16,181 nucleotides of DNA from JAAEQG01 sp023133475 (GCA_030631415.1 DAOVLE010000111.1:1-16181), one strand, 5' to 3'. Positions 9,901 to 15,152 are shown, numbered from the stretch's first letter. Notes: a model not told the origin generated them from the sequence alone. Translations and numbers: made by a program.

Positions 9901-11466
9901 CATCGAAGCCCCCAAATCAACTCCGATGTTGCCCTGCCAATACACCGGGACCGGAACGACCCACACCCACACGATATGGTGGCGGGGGTTGGGAGGGAGT
10001 TTTTTGCCACCGTGGAGCCCGATTTCCAACGATCCACCCGACTCCCACTGCGAATCGTTGTATTTCCACGTGCCCTTGCCCCCGACGGTGAACTTCCACT
10101 CGACCCCGGCGAAGCGGGCAGGTGCGCCGCCGCTGCCGGCGAGTTCACTGATACCCCCGATCCCGGTTCCGTCACCCAGAATCTGCGGGGCGAACTTGAA
10201 TCCGAGATCCACCTCGAAGGGCTCAGCACCGAACACCGGCACCCAATCGGGAATGGCCCCTGCCCCGACACCCGCAGTGGGAATGCTGACCTCCTCCGCC
10301 GTCCTCACGTATTTCAATTGGTTGGAGGACTGAACACTCCACCCGTCGGTCGGCATCCCCGGCGGCAAGGGGATCACCTTGAGGTTGGCCACGTGGGACG
10401 CCGATTCCACCGGCGGCTCGTCGCCGCTCACCGCCACCAGCGTCAGCACTCCATCCTCGCCGAAGCCGGTTCCCATATTGAACGACTGTGTGACCGAATC
10501 GCCCGAACAAGGCGTCTCATAACTCTGCGCCGGCGTGGTCCACCGCACCAGACCGGGGGTGTACCCCTCCCAATTAACCGCGGCTGTGAAGGTTTGCTGC
10601 AATGGGATACCGTTGAGGTAATACGTCTTCTTGTCCGGAGTGCAGTGTCCCCCGCGTACCTCGGTCACCCCGAAGTCGGTGTTCGGGGACAGGGCGATGT
10701 TCAGGATTGCGGGCGAATACTCCCCCAACGTCACGATCTCCGACCCCTCGGCATAGCCGGGTTTGGCTACGGTAACAGTAATTAACTCGCACGGCTGGTG
10801 ATCCAGGGCGAACTCGCCCTGGGCATTGGTTTGCGTCGAACCTCCGCCCTCGACAGCCACGTCCGCCTGCGCGATCGGATCACCTGTCGCCTGGTCGTAC
10901 ACCTTCCCGGAAACCTCGCACGGGCCGAACCCGTCGTTGACCATCACCACCCGTCTGTACTCTATCCACCCGGAACCCCATCCTACGAACCAGAAGTCCC
11001 CGCTTCCGCTTCCGCGTTGAAACATGTTCCCAGGAAGATATCCGTTGCCACCGTGCCAGCAGAACACGCTCGTACGCTGCCATAGTTCAATGGCCAGGCG
11101 ATCACCACTTGTAACGGGAATGGATGCGCCCGAAAAAAGCTGAGTGTAGCCCGAGCTCCCAAAGCCGCAAATTCCGGATGCGAGGATTGGCAGCGCACTG
11201 ATGTTTGCACCCACCAGATTGTTGGCGTCGCGCAAGTACCATCTCAGGCTACCCGGGGGGTTCTCCGCATATGTGTTGGCATCAACGCGGATACTCTCGA
11301 TTCTCCCATCAATGCTTATCTCAAACTCTTGAGCAATACCAGGCCAGAGGCAACCGCCCCAGGAAGGTCCTGTGAAGCTGGCCAATGGGTCCATCTCACT
11401 ACCCGATGACGTTTGAGAGATGACGCTCAAGACCAGCACACCGAGAAGCACGTTGTAAAATCGCAC
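745..11466 (-). CDS. Giant secreted calcium-repeat and propeller protein with dockerin-like C-terminus
   Basis: No function is known; a surface or extracellular role, perhaps adhesive, is inferred. I place the start at GTG 11466-11464, 6 bases after AAGGAG; it gives 3573 aa and a clear signal peptide (MRFYNVLLGVLVLSVIS, cleavage near 23). The in-frame ATG at 11514 lies in a leader hairpin loop. Order of parts: beta-sandwich about 25-180; carboxypeptidase-regulatory-like module 183-261 (CEVSGKVYDQATGDPIAQA); an Ig-like stretch; a Gly-rich beta domain about 420-660; BNR-like repeats about 665-1060 (NGVWSEPVAIADDGT); two CARDB-like domains 1067-1285; 22 DCNxNGxPDxC repeats 1292-1728; then five propeller-like modules (1729-1963, 2092-2325, 2452-2681, 2809-3043, 3251-3473) separated by 8, 8, 8 and 13 repeats; two last repeats; dockerin-like domain 3506-3573. 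The Asp/Asn-rich repeats resemble thrombospondin type 3 calcium sites. No membrane anchor is visible after the signal peptide. Monocistronic, with its own promoter at 11583-11611. Confidence 0.93.
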   Translation of the reverse strand: MRFYNVLLGVLVLSVISQTSSGSEMDPLASFTGPSWGGCLWPGIAQEFEISIDGRIESIRVDANTYAENPPGSLRWYLRDANNLVGANISALPILASGICGFGSSGYTQLFSGASIPVTSGDRLAIELWQRTSVFCWHGGNGYLPGNMFQRGSGSGDFWFVGWGSGWIEYRRVVMVNDGFGPCEVSGKVYDQATGDPIAQADVAVEGGGSTQTNAQGEFALDHQPCELITVTVAKPGYAEGSEIVTLGEYSPAILNIALSPNTDFGVTEVRGGHCTPDKKTYYLNGIPLQQTFTAAVNWEGYTPGLVRWTTPAQSYETPCSGDSVTQSFNMGTGFGEDGVLTLVAVSGDEPPVESASHVANLKVIPLPPGMPTDGWSVQSSNQLKYVRTAEEVSIPTAGVGAGAIPDWVPVFGAEPFEVDLGFKFAPQILGDGTGIGGISELAGSGGAPARFAGVEWKFTVGGKGTWKYNDSQWESGGSLEIGLHGGKKLPPNPRHHIVWVWVVPVPVYWQGNIGVDLGASMGFETWSADPLLPTLNGQYTIKPNGGVRAGVGVADVAAFEGNLGISAPFVLQYPAEPTIKSFSIGASGSLKLVLWKYTREWPILDYKWDVYTGGTDPLADKLRGGLVWSEFSLLPRDYIVPGYATFHPEAPLVSPGWRGERSTESLLQSDIFPYPAIGLVAVGDDGRLVWIYDDPERLSVNGTEVVFSASSNGVWSEPVAIADDGTADFSPVLAELPGGNLLAAWENVDIVLPAEADAETMAVHLEIAVADFDDSTQTWSAQTNLTSNGYLDRSPRLFVGANGHAMLTWVSNAFNDPIGSAAEANTVHYCLWDGVSWSSPGVAASGVSSIVKSAMAFDGSAALYLYSADLDGDLDTVEDMELYAVTFDGATWSAPQRLTNEPDIIDDNPQVVATGGGQFLFAWFRGEQIVTAGSLDLSDLAVAASPGLSAGSLDFRLARGEPGQVTLVWQMASSEAVDLWQTLYDTGLAVWSEPVQLTFNDAMERFMSPAYLENGDLMIAYGKQQVSYTTRILEIGDEQVVLEDVPVPGQSDLCVLMHTAGLDPAVFADDVTLSPANPAIGQTATITAIVRNVGDSPAVGVDVAFYDGDPGGGGTLIDVASHGGVLVGGGEAEVSVEWLVPESSEPRDIHVVVDPDLLLDDVDRDNNTAVLAGVLNPDLFIESVLFQHMGPADGIVTVRVQNGGVITVSDVEVALRSETRDGDLLTTFSISDPIEVGAYRDVSWVWEDAVPFPGGSVEVFAIADEADFVAESDESNNVLAAIFRDDDAVFDCNLNGFIDADDIAGGVSQDCNSNGRPDECDIVVGTSADCNANNIPDECEIGAGTSSDCNTNGILDECEVALLDCNQNQVPDDCDIAGATSDDCNGDGVPDECEIDENSIAPGGPFFCTEDCDPDCNINAVPDECEPDCNGNAVPDDCDITAGTSLDCQPNGIPDECETDCNGNAVADDCDIAVGTSLDCQPNGIPDECEVAILDCNTNGVPDDCDISAGTSLDCQPNGIPDECEVALLDCNLNGVPDDCDIDGSTSDDCNSNGVPDECEIDEHSSAPGGPFFCTADCDPDSNNNGIPDECDIGAGTSNDCNENGTPDECEIDEHSSAPGGPFFCTQDCNPDCNSNGIPDDCDIGAGTSIDCNSNGVPDECEIDKNSSAPGGPFFCTHDCAPDCNNNAIPDDCEPDCNNNGIADECDITSGTSHDCNNNLIPDECELAAPAVLYALEYSWGGAPRLFIIGPSNESLTTIGYLDQKVDQGMGLSVQPLTGTLYAVVQINTGRDGRKGGDPGYLATIDRETAAVTLIGQLSRHLSDIAFRSDGTLYGVADDNDTAPGAIVIVNAFNASITLTEIVRGNGECQSIAFDPQTDLLYHSFRGILERIDVDTGVVTTINPEFLNLQCLAFHPSGAPFLGEGWKGDMHDIDPDTGATTWLGENAEWAAIAGMGFMVPHPDCNANGVLDECDISAGTSQDCNANLVPDECEPDCNNNGFPDECDITFGSSQDCTNNGTPDECEPDCNLNGVADSCDIASGTSTDYTNNGVPDECEQDCNSNGVPDLEDVLFGTSLDCNDNLIPDECELGGPAVLYGLEQEWGNPPDLFILDPSDGSTTSVGQLDQNVSTGVGLSVQPLTETLYAVVETTKGREGRKGGGPRHLATINSQTAAVTLIGQLNRSISDISFRSNGTLHGITDDDDTSPGAVVIVNIANASITPTGIVRGNGKCQSIAFDPQSSLLYHSFGSVLERIDVDTGGVTTINTKIFDFQCLAFHPSGMPFLGESWGDLYAIDPDTGATTWLGNNAEWATIAGMGFVASGGDCNTNGIPDDCDISAGTSHDCNANLIPDECETDCNDNGVADECDVAAGTSADLNGNGVPDECEDCNGNGIPDDLDIAAGTSQDADDNGVPDECEADCNTNGVPDLEDILFGTSQDCNDNLIPDECELAGAVVLYGLEQEWGNPPDLFILNPADGSTTLVGTLDQNVTKGVGLSAQPLTGTLYAVVERTKGGGPRYLAVIDRQTAAATLIGQLNRFLSDISFRSNGALYGITDNDDTSPGAVVIVNIANASITPTGIVRGNGKCQSIAFDPQSGLLYHSFGSILERIDVDTAVVTTINSEFVDFQCLAFHPSGAPFLGEGGKGDMYAIDPDSGATTWLGDNADWTAIAGMGFVAPNGDCNANGIPDECDLSAGTSVDCNANLIPDECETDCNDNGIADECDIAAGSSLDLNGNGVPDECEDCNGNGIPDDLDIAAGTSRDADGNGVPDECEADCNTNGVNDLDDIAFGTSLDCNDNLVPDECELSGAVVLYGLEMSWEPPPRLFIVDPSDGSVTVIGQLDQNLSTGVGLSVQPLTGTLYAVVETIKGRDGRKGGGTQYLAIIDGQTAAVTLISQLNRPIADISFRSNGALYGVTDNADASPGTVVIVNTVDASITPTGIVRGSGKSQSIAFDPQSGLLYHSFGSVLERIDVDTAVVTTIMLEFYDFNCLAFDPSGATFLGEGWSGDLYTIDPDTGVTTWLGENAEWSLITGMGFVAPNWDCNTNGIPDDCDVLAGTSTDCNANLVPDECEPDCNDNGVADQCDISAGTSTDLNDNGVPDECEDCNGNAVPDDLDILGGTSQDLDNNGVPDECEDCNANSIPDSLDLTGGTSQDINGNQIPDECEDCNGNGIPDDFDLASGTSADVDSNGIPDECQPDCNTNSLPDGYEIDTGAAEDCNHNAVPDICDVVFGTSPDCSGNLIPDECELVGHPRLYALERGWYGVCLFTVNTMTGTLEPIGYLGDDVELGVGLAIHPETQAFYALVQTPGGELLLAIVNRMTGVVKIIGPLTRSLSDIAFRSNGVLYGITADDDIAPGELVIVNTSDASVSSTGIVRGSGQSIAFDPQTGLLYHGFEPVLETIDVDSGEVTVISTSVGAFDSLAFDPAGVPMLGFSSMADLYTIDSQTGDTTHVGFCGARISGMDYFIANLDCNTNGVPDGCDITAGVSQDHNSNGVPDECDEPGDFDGDGDVDLIDYVGFADCITGPCTVPPCTTPLYADPRCVIADFDDHGDVDLADFVVFQELFAEQP
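1049..6282 (-). repeat. Five propeller-like modules in tandem array (coding)
   Basis: Five homologous modules of about 225-235 aa lie at 5578-6282, 4492-5194, 3424-4112, 2339-3042 and 1049-1716 (order 1 to 5 in the protein). Each runs from LYGLE through GxGLSxQPLTGTLYAVV, DISFRSNG, GIVRGNGKCQSIAFDPQ, LLYHSFGSxLERIDVDT and CLAFHPSG to GMGF. Modules 2, 3 and 4 are the most alike, also in DNA. Module 5 is most diverged and module 3 has lost the GREGRKG segment. The first four start-to-start steps are 1088, 1082, 1070 and 1326 bases because 8, 8, 8 and 13 calcium repeats lie between the modules. The LTxIGxL / IDxxTG pattern fits NHL- or YVTN-like beta-propeller blades, but the fold is an inference. 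Confidence 0.85.
6283..7593 (-). repeat. Block of 22 Cys-Asn-Asp calcium-binding repeats (coding)
   Basis: Twenty-two consecutive copies of DCNxNGxPDxC alternate mostly between a long form ending in a xxGTSx tail and a short form ending CEx. Four carry an inserted cassette of about 20 residues containing SAPGGPFFCT (around 6427-6483, 6579-6635, 6733-6789 and 7231-7287). On the plus strand the block appears as a recurring GTTGCAGTC or GTTGCAATC motif. The alternating Asp/Asn ligands suggest calcium binding. The same repeats recur between the propeller-like modules at 5195-5577, 4113-4491, 3043-3423 and 1717-2338, and just before the dockerin-like domain. Confidence 0.85.
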
Positions 11467-11472
11467 GATATG

Positions 11473-11478
11473 CTCCTT
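11473..11478 (-). promoter_or_regulatory. Ribosome binding site that sets the giant gene start
   Basis: AAGGAG on the minus strand ends 6 bases before GTG at 11466-11464, ideal spacing. No comparable site precedes the upstream in-frame ATG at 11514, which is itself part of a hairpin. This decides the start and yields a proper signal peptide. Confidence 0.85.
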
Positions 11479-11493
11479 CCCACCAAAGGCAAT

Positions 11494-11527
11494 AAAAAAG
11501 AGAGTTCGCCGCAAGGCATCTCTCTTT
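11494..11527 (-). terminator. Terminator-like hairpin in the leader of the giant gene
   Basis: On the minus strand AAAGAGAG pairs with CTCTCTTT (8 bp) around a 15-nt loop holding a small TGCC/GGCG inner stem, followed directly by a run of six T that overlaps the 3' arm's own T residues. It lies between the predicted promoter (11583-11611) and the ribosome binding site. It may be a leader attenuator, a terminator or an mRNA-stabilising 5' hairpin. No competing antiterminator helix was identified with certainty. Confidence 0.55.
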
Positions 11528-11582
11528 GCATTCCGGAATCCAATAAACCAAACCTAACTTCGGTTTTTATGTAATCAGCTCT

Positions 11583-11611
11583 ATTATACCAGTATGTTCC
11601 ATTGTTATCAA
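11583..11611 (-). promoter_or_regulatory. Strong predicted promoter of the giant gene
   Basis: On the minus strand TTGATA (11611-11606) is followed by a 17-base spacer and a perfect TATAAT (11588-11583). TGG precedes the -10, giving an extended -10 motif. Transcription would begin near 11576, leaving a leader of about 110 bases that contains the hairpin at 11494-11527. Confidence 0.75.
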
Positions 11612-11660
11612 TCCCACCGCGCCGGCGTGTTTAACGGCGACAAATCCGTAGCGTTTAGCG

Positions 11661-11677
11661 GCTCCCCAACGGGGAGC
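11661..11677. repeat. Short perfect palindrome
   Basis: GCTCCCC-AAC-GGGGAGC forms a 7-bp hairpin with a 3-base loop in the divergent spacer between the giant gene and the kinase gene. It has no adjacent T-tract on either strand, so it is more likely a REP-like element than a terminator. Confidence 0.5.
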
Positions 11678-11721
11678 GTGAAAAGGGGAGTGTAAAAAAT
11701 GGGGAAAACGGCGCAATTCCA

Positions 11722-11749
11722 GTAGGTCGGGTCCGCAGACCCGACCTAC
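11722..11749. repeat. Perfect 12-bp inverted repeat
   Basis: GTAGGTCGGGTC at 11722-11733 and its exact complement at 11738-11749 enclose the 4-base loop CGCA. It is clustered with two other palindromes in the same spacer and shares the GTAGG outer edge with the next element. Confidence 0.75.
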
Positions 11750-11765
11750 AACTACAACTGTAGGG

Positions 11766-11826
11766 TTGTAGGGCTGGTTCTACCCGCCGCGCGGCGCCAC
11801 AACGGCGGGTGAAACCCGCCCTACAA
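11766..11826. repeat. GTAGGGCGGG element, full inverted pair, copy A
   Basis: Two 24-base arms (11766-11789 and 11803-11826) are inverted copies with about three mismatches around a 13-base centre containing GCCACAA. The right arm is itself a GGCGGGTGAAACCCGCC hairpin. The design matches the full copy at 13525-13581, which also has GCCACAA in its centre. The doublet of inverted palindromes resembles REPINs, but no transposase is present in the window. Confidence 0.75.
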
Positions 11827-11891
11827 CTCAACCTATCCCCGCCGGGCGAAGACCTGACAACTCGCGGGCAGATCGGGTAAGCTATGTCACG

Positions 11892-13481
11892 ATGGCCAAG
11901 AAGTCATGGTACCATTTGTCGCTGGCGAACAAATGCTTCCTGCTGTTTGCCCTGGCGGTCCTGTCGATCATGGGCGCAACGCTGTTTATGCCGTGGGTGC
12001 AGATGGCCGGCTTACACGACGAGGCGGGGTTCCGCAAAGCCCAGCAGGTGGCCACCATCGCCCGGTTGGCGGTATCACTCGAGGGATCGGATTGGGGCCA
12101 GGCCCAGGCGCAACTCCGCGAAAGCTGGCCCGTGTACGCCAAGCTGTTTGGGCTCGAACGGGATATTCCCGTCCCCCATCTGGTCCCGGTGGAGACGGCT
12201 GACATTCGCAAGGAAATCGCCCAAAAGACAGGGCACAGCGGCGGGTTCATCGTGCGGAAGACCGAGCAGTTGCGAGCCGACCCCATCGCCCGCTATGCCT
12301 ACCGCTTCCAGACCATCGACGAGGTGCCGCATGTGCGGTTGGCGATGGCGGTTCGTTCGCCCGACACCGAATCTCAACCCGGAGCCTTACGCGGGATCAT
12401 CGATGTACGGGTCCCCTGGCCTCGGTCGAACACATGGAACCTTATTACGGTGACGTGTGCCGGTCTGTCGGGGATGTTGCTGGCATTGCTGGTGTTTTAT
12501 CTGATCATGCAGAAATTGTTTCTGGCTCCGGTCCGCAGCCTGCGGCGGGTGGCGGAGCAGGTGACCACCGGCGACCTGGAGGTCCGCTCCAGCATCACCA
12601 CCGGGGACGAATTCGAGGAACTTGGCGATGCGTTCAACGACATGCTCACCCACCTGGGCGCCCAACAGGAAGAGTTGACCAAAATCAACCGCTCGCTTGA
12701 CATCAAGCTGGGCGAGTTGGCAGAGGCCAACGTCGCCTTGTTTGAGAGCAACAAGCTCAAGACCGAGTTTGTGGGCAATGTAAGCCACGAACTACGCACG
12801 CCTCTGGTCTCGATCATCGGTTTCGCCGAGTTGCTGGCTGACGCCGTGGAGAACCCTCCCGAGGACAAGTCGCGGATGCGGCGTTATGCACGGAACATTC
12901 TGACCAGCGGGCGAATGCTGCTGGACCTTATCAACGATTTGCTGGACCTGGCCAAGATCGAGGCCGGCAAGTTGAAACTGCATCTTGCGGAGTTCGACAT
13001 CGGGGATACTTGTGAATCCGTCATCGAGTTCTATAGGCCGCTGGCGGACAAGAAGAATCTCGATTTGGGCTTGACCGTCGAGGACGGCATTGACAAGCTC
13101 AACTCCGATGCGGGCAAGATCAAGCAGATTCTCTACAATCTGGTAAGCAACGCCATCAAATTCACACCCACCGGCGGCACTGTCCGCGTGGGCGTCACCC
13201 CAGCCGACGGCGAGCACGTGCGTTTGAGTGTTTCGGACACCGGCCCGGGCATCGCCGCGGACGAGCAGGAAATAATCTTCGAGAAGTTCCGCCAGTTGGA
13301 CGCCTCGGTCACCCGCGAGCACGGCGGGGCTGGGCTGGGGTTGGCTATCACCCGGGAGTTGGCTCAGATGCTCGGCGGCCGGATCGATCTTGAAAGCGAA
13401 GAGGGCAAGGGATGCACTTTCGTCGTCACCCTTCCATGGGCGGCTCCGGAGCAACAGGTATCCCGCCCGTTGACAAGCTGA
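11892..13481 (+). CDS. Membrane sensor histidine kinase (HAMP, HisKA, HATPase)
   Basis: A 529-aa inner-membrane sensor kinase that should autophosphorylate and pass phosphate to a response regulator. TM1 is about residues 15-37, followed by an extracytoplasmic sensor of about 145 residues of unrecognised family, and TM2 at about 186-207. A HAMP linker (about 208-262) and a coiled coil (about 255-290) follow. The H-box NVSHELRTPLVSIIGF has the phospho-acceptor His299. The ATPase domain shows the N box NLVSNAIKF (416-424), G1 DTGPGIA (449-455), F box FEKFRQLD (463-470) and G2 GGAGLGLAI (478-486), so all catalytic motifs are intact. There is no receiver domain and no neighbouring response regulator, so it is an orphan kinase here. 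The ATG start lacks a good ribosome binding site but gives a natural N-terminus. The only promoter candidate is weak (CTGACA-18-TAAGCT, 11854-11883). fliM follows 203 bases downstream. Confidence 0.93.
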   Translation: MAKKSWYHLSLANKCFLLFALAVLSIMGATLFMPWVQMAGLHDEAGFRKAQQVATIARLAVSLEGSDWGQAQAQLRESWPVYAKLFGLERDIPVPHLVPVETADIRKEIAQKTGHSGGFIVRKTEQLRADPIARYAYRFQTIDEVPHVRLAMAVRSPDTESQPGALRGIIDVRVPWPRSNTWNLITVTCAGLSGMLLALLVFYLIMQKLFLAPVRSLRRVAEQVTTGDLEVRSSITTGDEFEELGDAFNDMLTHLGAQQEELTKINRSLDIKLGELAEANVALFESNKLKTEFVGNVSHELRTPLVSIIGFAELLADAVENPPEDKSRMRRYARNILTSGRMLLDLINDLLDLAKIEAGKLKLHLAEFDIGDTCESVIEFYRPLADKKNLDLGLTVEDGIDKLNSDAGKIKQILYNLVSNAIKFTPTGGTVRVGVTPADGEHVRLSVSDTGPGIAADEQEIIFEKFRQLDASVTREHGGAGLGLAITRELAQMLGGRIDLESEEGKGCTFVVTLPWAAPEQQVSRPLTS

Positions 13482-13524
13482 GTGGAGGTTCCGGTTTTGG
13501 CGAGTGAGTTTCGTGGCGGCAGAT

Positions 13525-13581
13525 GTAGGGCGGATTCCACCCACCGCACTATGCCACAAAGGCGGGTGGAACCCGCCCTAC
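13525..13581. repeat. GTAGGGCGGG element, full inverted pair, copy B
   Basis: Arms of 21 bases at 13525-13545 and 13561-13581 are inverted copies matching at 19 of 21 positions, around a 15-base centre with GCCACAA. Each arm contains a GGCGGGT-GGA-ACCCGCC type hairpin. It occupies the spacer between the kinase gene and fliM, so co-transcription of those genes would have to read through this structure. Confidence 0.75.
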
Positions 13582-13684
13582 GGGGTTTATCGATAATCCC
13601 TGCGGTTCATTCAAGTCGTTGGTCGACGTTGTCCGATAATCCGAAACGTCAGGTAACCTGGTCTCTACCACGAGGCTTGCACCA

Positions 13685-14695
13685 ATGGCGGATGTTCTCG
13701 ATCAAAGTGAAGTTGACGCACTGCTGTCGGCTGTCGATTCGGGAAACCTGGATGAAGCGGCTCTTTCCAGTGGTTTCGGTTCAGACGAAACCGCCATCCG
13801 CAAGGAGGTGCGCACCTACGACTTCAAGCGTCCCGAGCGTGTCAGCAAGGATCAGATGCGTTCGTTGGAGAGCATCCACGAGGGTTTTGCCCGGAACCTG
13901 GGAGCGTCGCTCTCGGGATTTTTGCGAACGATTGTCGAGGTGCGTGTAGCCACCATCGAGCAGTTGACCTATAGCGAGTTCATCCACTCGCTGCCTAACC
14001 CGACCAACTTCAACCTGCTGACCGCCGACCCGCTCGAAGGGCAGATGTGCCTGGAGATCAGCCCTTTGATTATCTACCCCATCATTGACCGGCTACTGGG
14101 CGGTTCGAGTGCGGACATGTTCATACCTCAGCGTCCGTTGACCATGATCGAGTTGCGTCTGGTCAAGCGTATCACCGACCGGGCTTTGGAATGCTTGACG
14201 GAGGTATGGTCTAACCTGGTAGCGGTAAGTTTTACGCTGGCGGAAGTGGAGAGCAACCCGCACCTGGTGCAGATCGTCGCCCCCAATGAAGTGGTTGTGG
14301 TCATCGGTTTCGAGATCAAGATGAACACCCGCGTTGGCACCATGAGCCTGTGCATCCCGTTCAACGTGATAGAGCCGGTGATGTCGAAATTGGCCACGCA
14401 GGGCTGGTTGGCCTATCAGCGTAGGGCCTCCGTCGAGGACAAATCTCAGCAGATAACCAATCTGCTGCACAAAGCCCCACTCGATCTTACCGTCTACCTG
14501 GCCCAGACAACCATTACGGTGAGGGACCTGGTATCCCTTCAGCCGGGCGATATTCTGCAAACCACCAAACCCTCCGGCGTCGAACTGATCCTCCAAGTGC
14601 GGGGGAAAAACAAGTTCGCCGGCGTGATGGGCCGACACAAGCGGAACTACGCTTTCAAAATCACCCGCAAAGCACTCGAAGACGAAAGCTTGTAA
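13685..14695 (+). CDS. fliM: Flagellar motor switch protein FliM
   Basis: FliM is the middle protein of the flagellar C-ring. It binds phosphorylated CheY and, with FliG and FliN, switches rotation. The 336-aa length is typical. The N-terminal CheY-P binding peptide is LDQSEVDALL (5-14), then comes the conserved YDFKRPERVSKDQ (45-57) and IHEGFARNLGASLSGFLRT (64-82). The FliM middle domain carries the LLGGSS motif (137-142), and the C-terminal SpoA-type domain spans about 255-330 (TVRDLVSLQPGDIL). The ATG start has a GAGG 9 bases upstream. A small palindrome CAGGT-A-ACCTG lies at 13650-13660, 24 bases before the start. No other flagellar gene is in the window, so fliM is separated from a fli operon here. 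It is intact and implies that the organism can make flagella. Confidence 0.96.
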   Translation: MADVLDQSEVDALLSAVDSGNLDEAALSSGFGSDETAIRKEVRTYDFKRPERVSKDQMRSLESIHEGFARNLGASLSGFLRTIVEVRVATIEQLTYSEFIHSLPNPTNFNLLTADPLEGQMCLEISPLIIYPIIDRLLGGSSADMFIPQRPLTMIELRLVKRITDRALECLTEVWSNLVAVSFTLAEVESNPHLVQIVAPNEVVVVIGFEIKMNTRVGTMSLCIPFNVIEPVMSKLATQGWLAYQRRASVEDKSQQITNLLHKAPLDLTVYLAQTTITVRDLVSLQPGDILQTTKPSGVELILQVRGKNKFAGVMGRHKRNYAFKITRKALEDESL

Positions 14696-14713
14696 CGTAA
14701 TACGCCGCAGTGG

Positions 14714-14734
14714 ATGGAGAATGGAGAATGGAGA
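14714..14734. repeat. Three tandem copies of ATGGAGA
   Basis: A 7-base unit ATGGAGA is repeated exactly three times, starting 18 bases after the fliM stop codon. It is a small simple-sequence repeat that could vary in copy number by slippage; no role is evident. Confidence 0.7.
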
Positions 14735-14868
14735 AGCGCGGCGGATGGCATGGCCAAGCGTCTCCGACGATAGGCTACCATTGAGGTGACCCTGTTTCAC
14801 AAACAGAGACATAGGCTGTGGCGTAAGATAGAGCTTGGCCATGTATATGCTGTGCGAAAGCGTGCGGC

Positions 14869-15010
14869 GCGCTAGGCCCGGCATTTATGCCGGGTGAGAA
14901 GTCCGAACGAAAAATCCCCCCCGTTCCGCCCCGCTGCCGAAGGCAGCGGGGCGGAACGGGGGGGCAAAGGCAACCACTCCAATACCCGGCATAAATGCCG
15001 GGCCTAGCGC
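14869..15010. repeat. Compound nested palindrome, possible REPIN or MITE
   Basis: A perfect 27-bp inverted repeat bounds the element (14869-14895 and 14984-15010). Each arm contains its own perfect hairpin, CCCGGCA-TTTA-TGCCGGG on the left and its mirror on the right. The 88-base interior carries a second, perfect 23-bp palindrome (14916-14938 with 14942-14964, loop GAA) rich in C and G. There is no reading frame inside and no clear target duplication. Structurally it resembles a pair of inverted REP hairpins around a cruciform. It lies between fliM and the tRNA-Gln promoters. Confidence 0.85.
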
Positions 15011-15045
15011 AAGACTGCCGCTACGAAACCCATGCTATCCCACAT

Positions 15046-15060
15046 ACGGGTTTACTGAAT
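15046..15060 (+). repeat. 15-nt direct repeat, copy 2
   Basis: ACGGGTTTACTGAAT is identical to 266-280, about 14.8 kb away. This copy lies 235 bases upstream of tRNA-Gln; the other lies 60 bases past the 3' end of tRNA-Asp. Confidence 0.4.
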
Positions 15061-15131
15061 ATTTACGCAAATTCTTGAGAGGGGCGTTTGTAACCGCCGC
15101 CGACAAAGTTGGTCACGTTCCGAGATGGCGA

Positions 15132-15152
15132 CAGGTTTTTAACCTGCCCTAC
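15132..15152. repeat. Short palindrome with CCCTAC edge
   Basis: CAGGTT-TTT-AACCTG (15132-15146) is a perfect 6-bp hairpin followed by CCCTAC (15147-15152), the same outer edge as the GTAGGGCGGG elements. It may be a diverged single arm of that family. The overlapping GCCCT-AC-AGGGC adds a second small dyad. Confidence 0.5.

Noticed and set aside
11467..11514. ATG at 11514 as the start of the giant gene.
   Set aside because: It lies in a hairpin loop without a ribosome binding site and puts 16 residues before a clear signal peptide. The GTG at 11466 has AAGGAG at ideal spacing.
13591..13642. Repeated CGATAATCC (13591-13599 and 13634-13642) upstream of fliM as a promoter or operator pair.
   Set aside because: GATAAT is -10-like, but no acceptable -35 lies at 16-18 bases for either copy, and a 9-base repeat can be chance.
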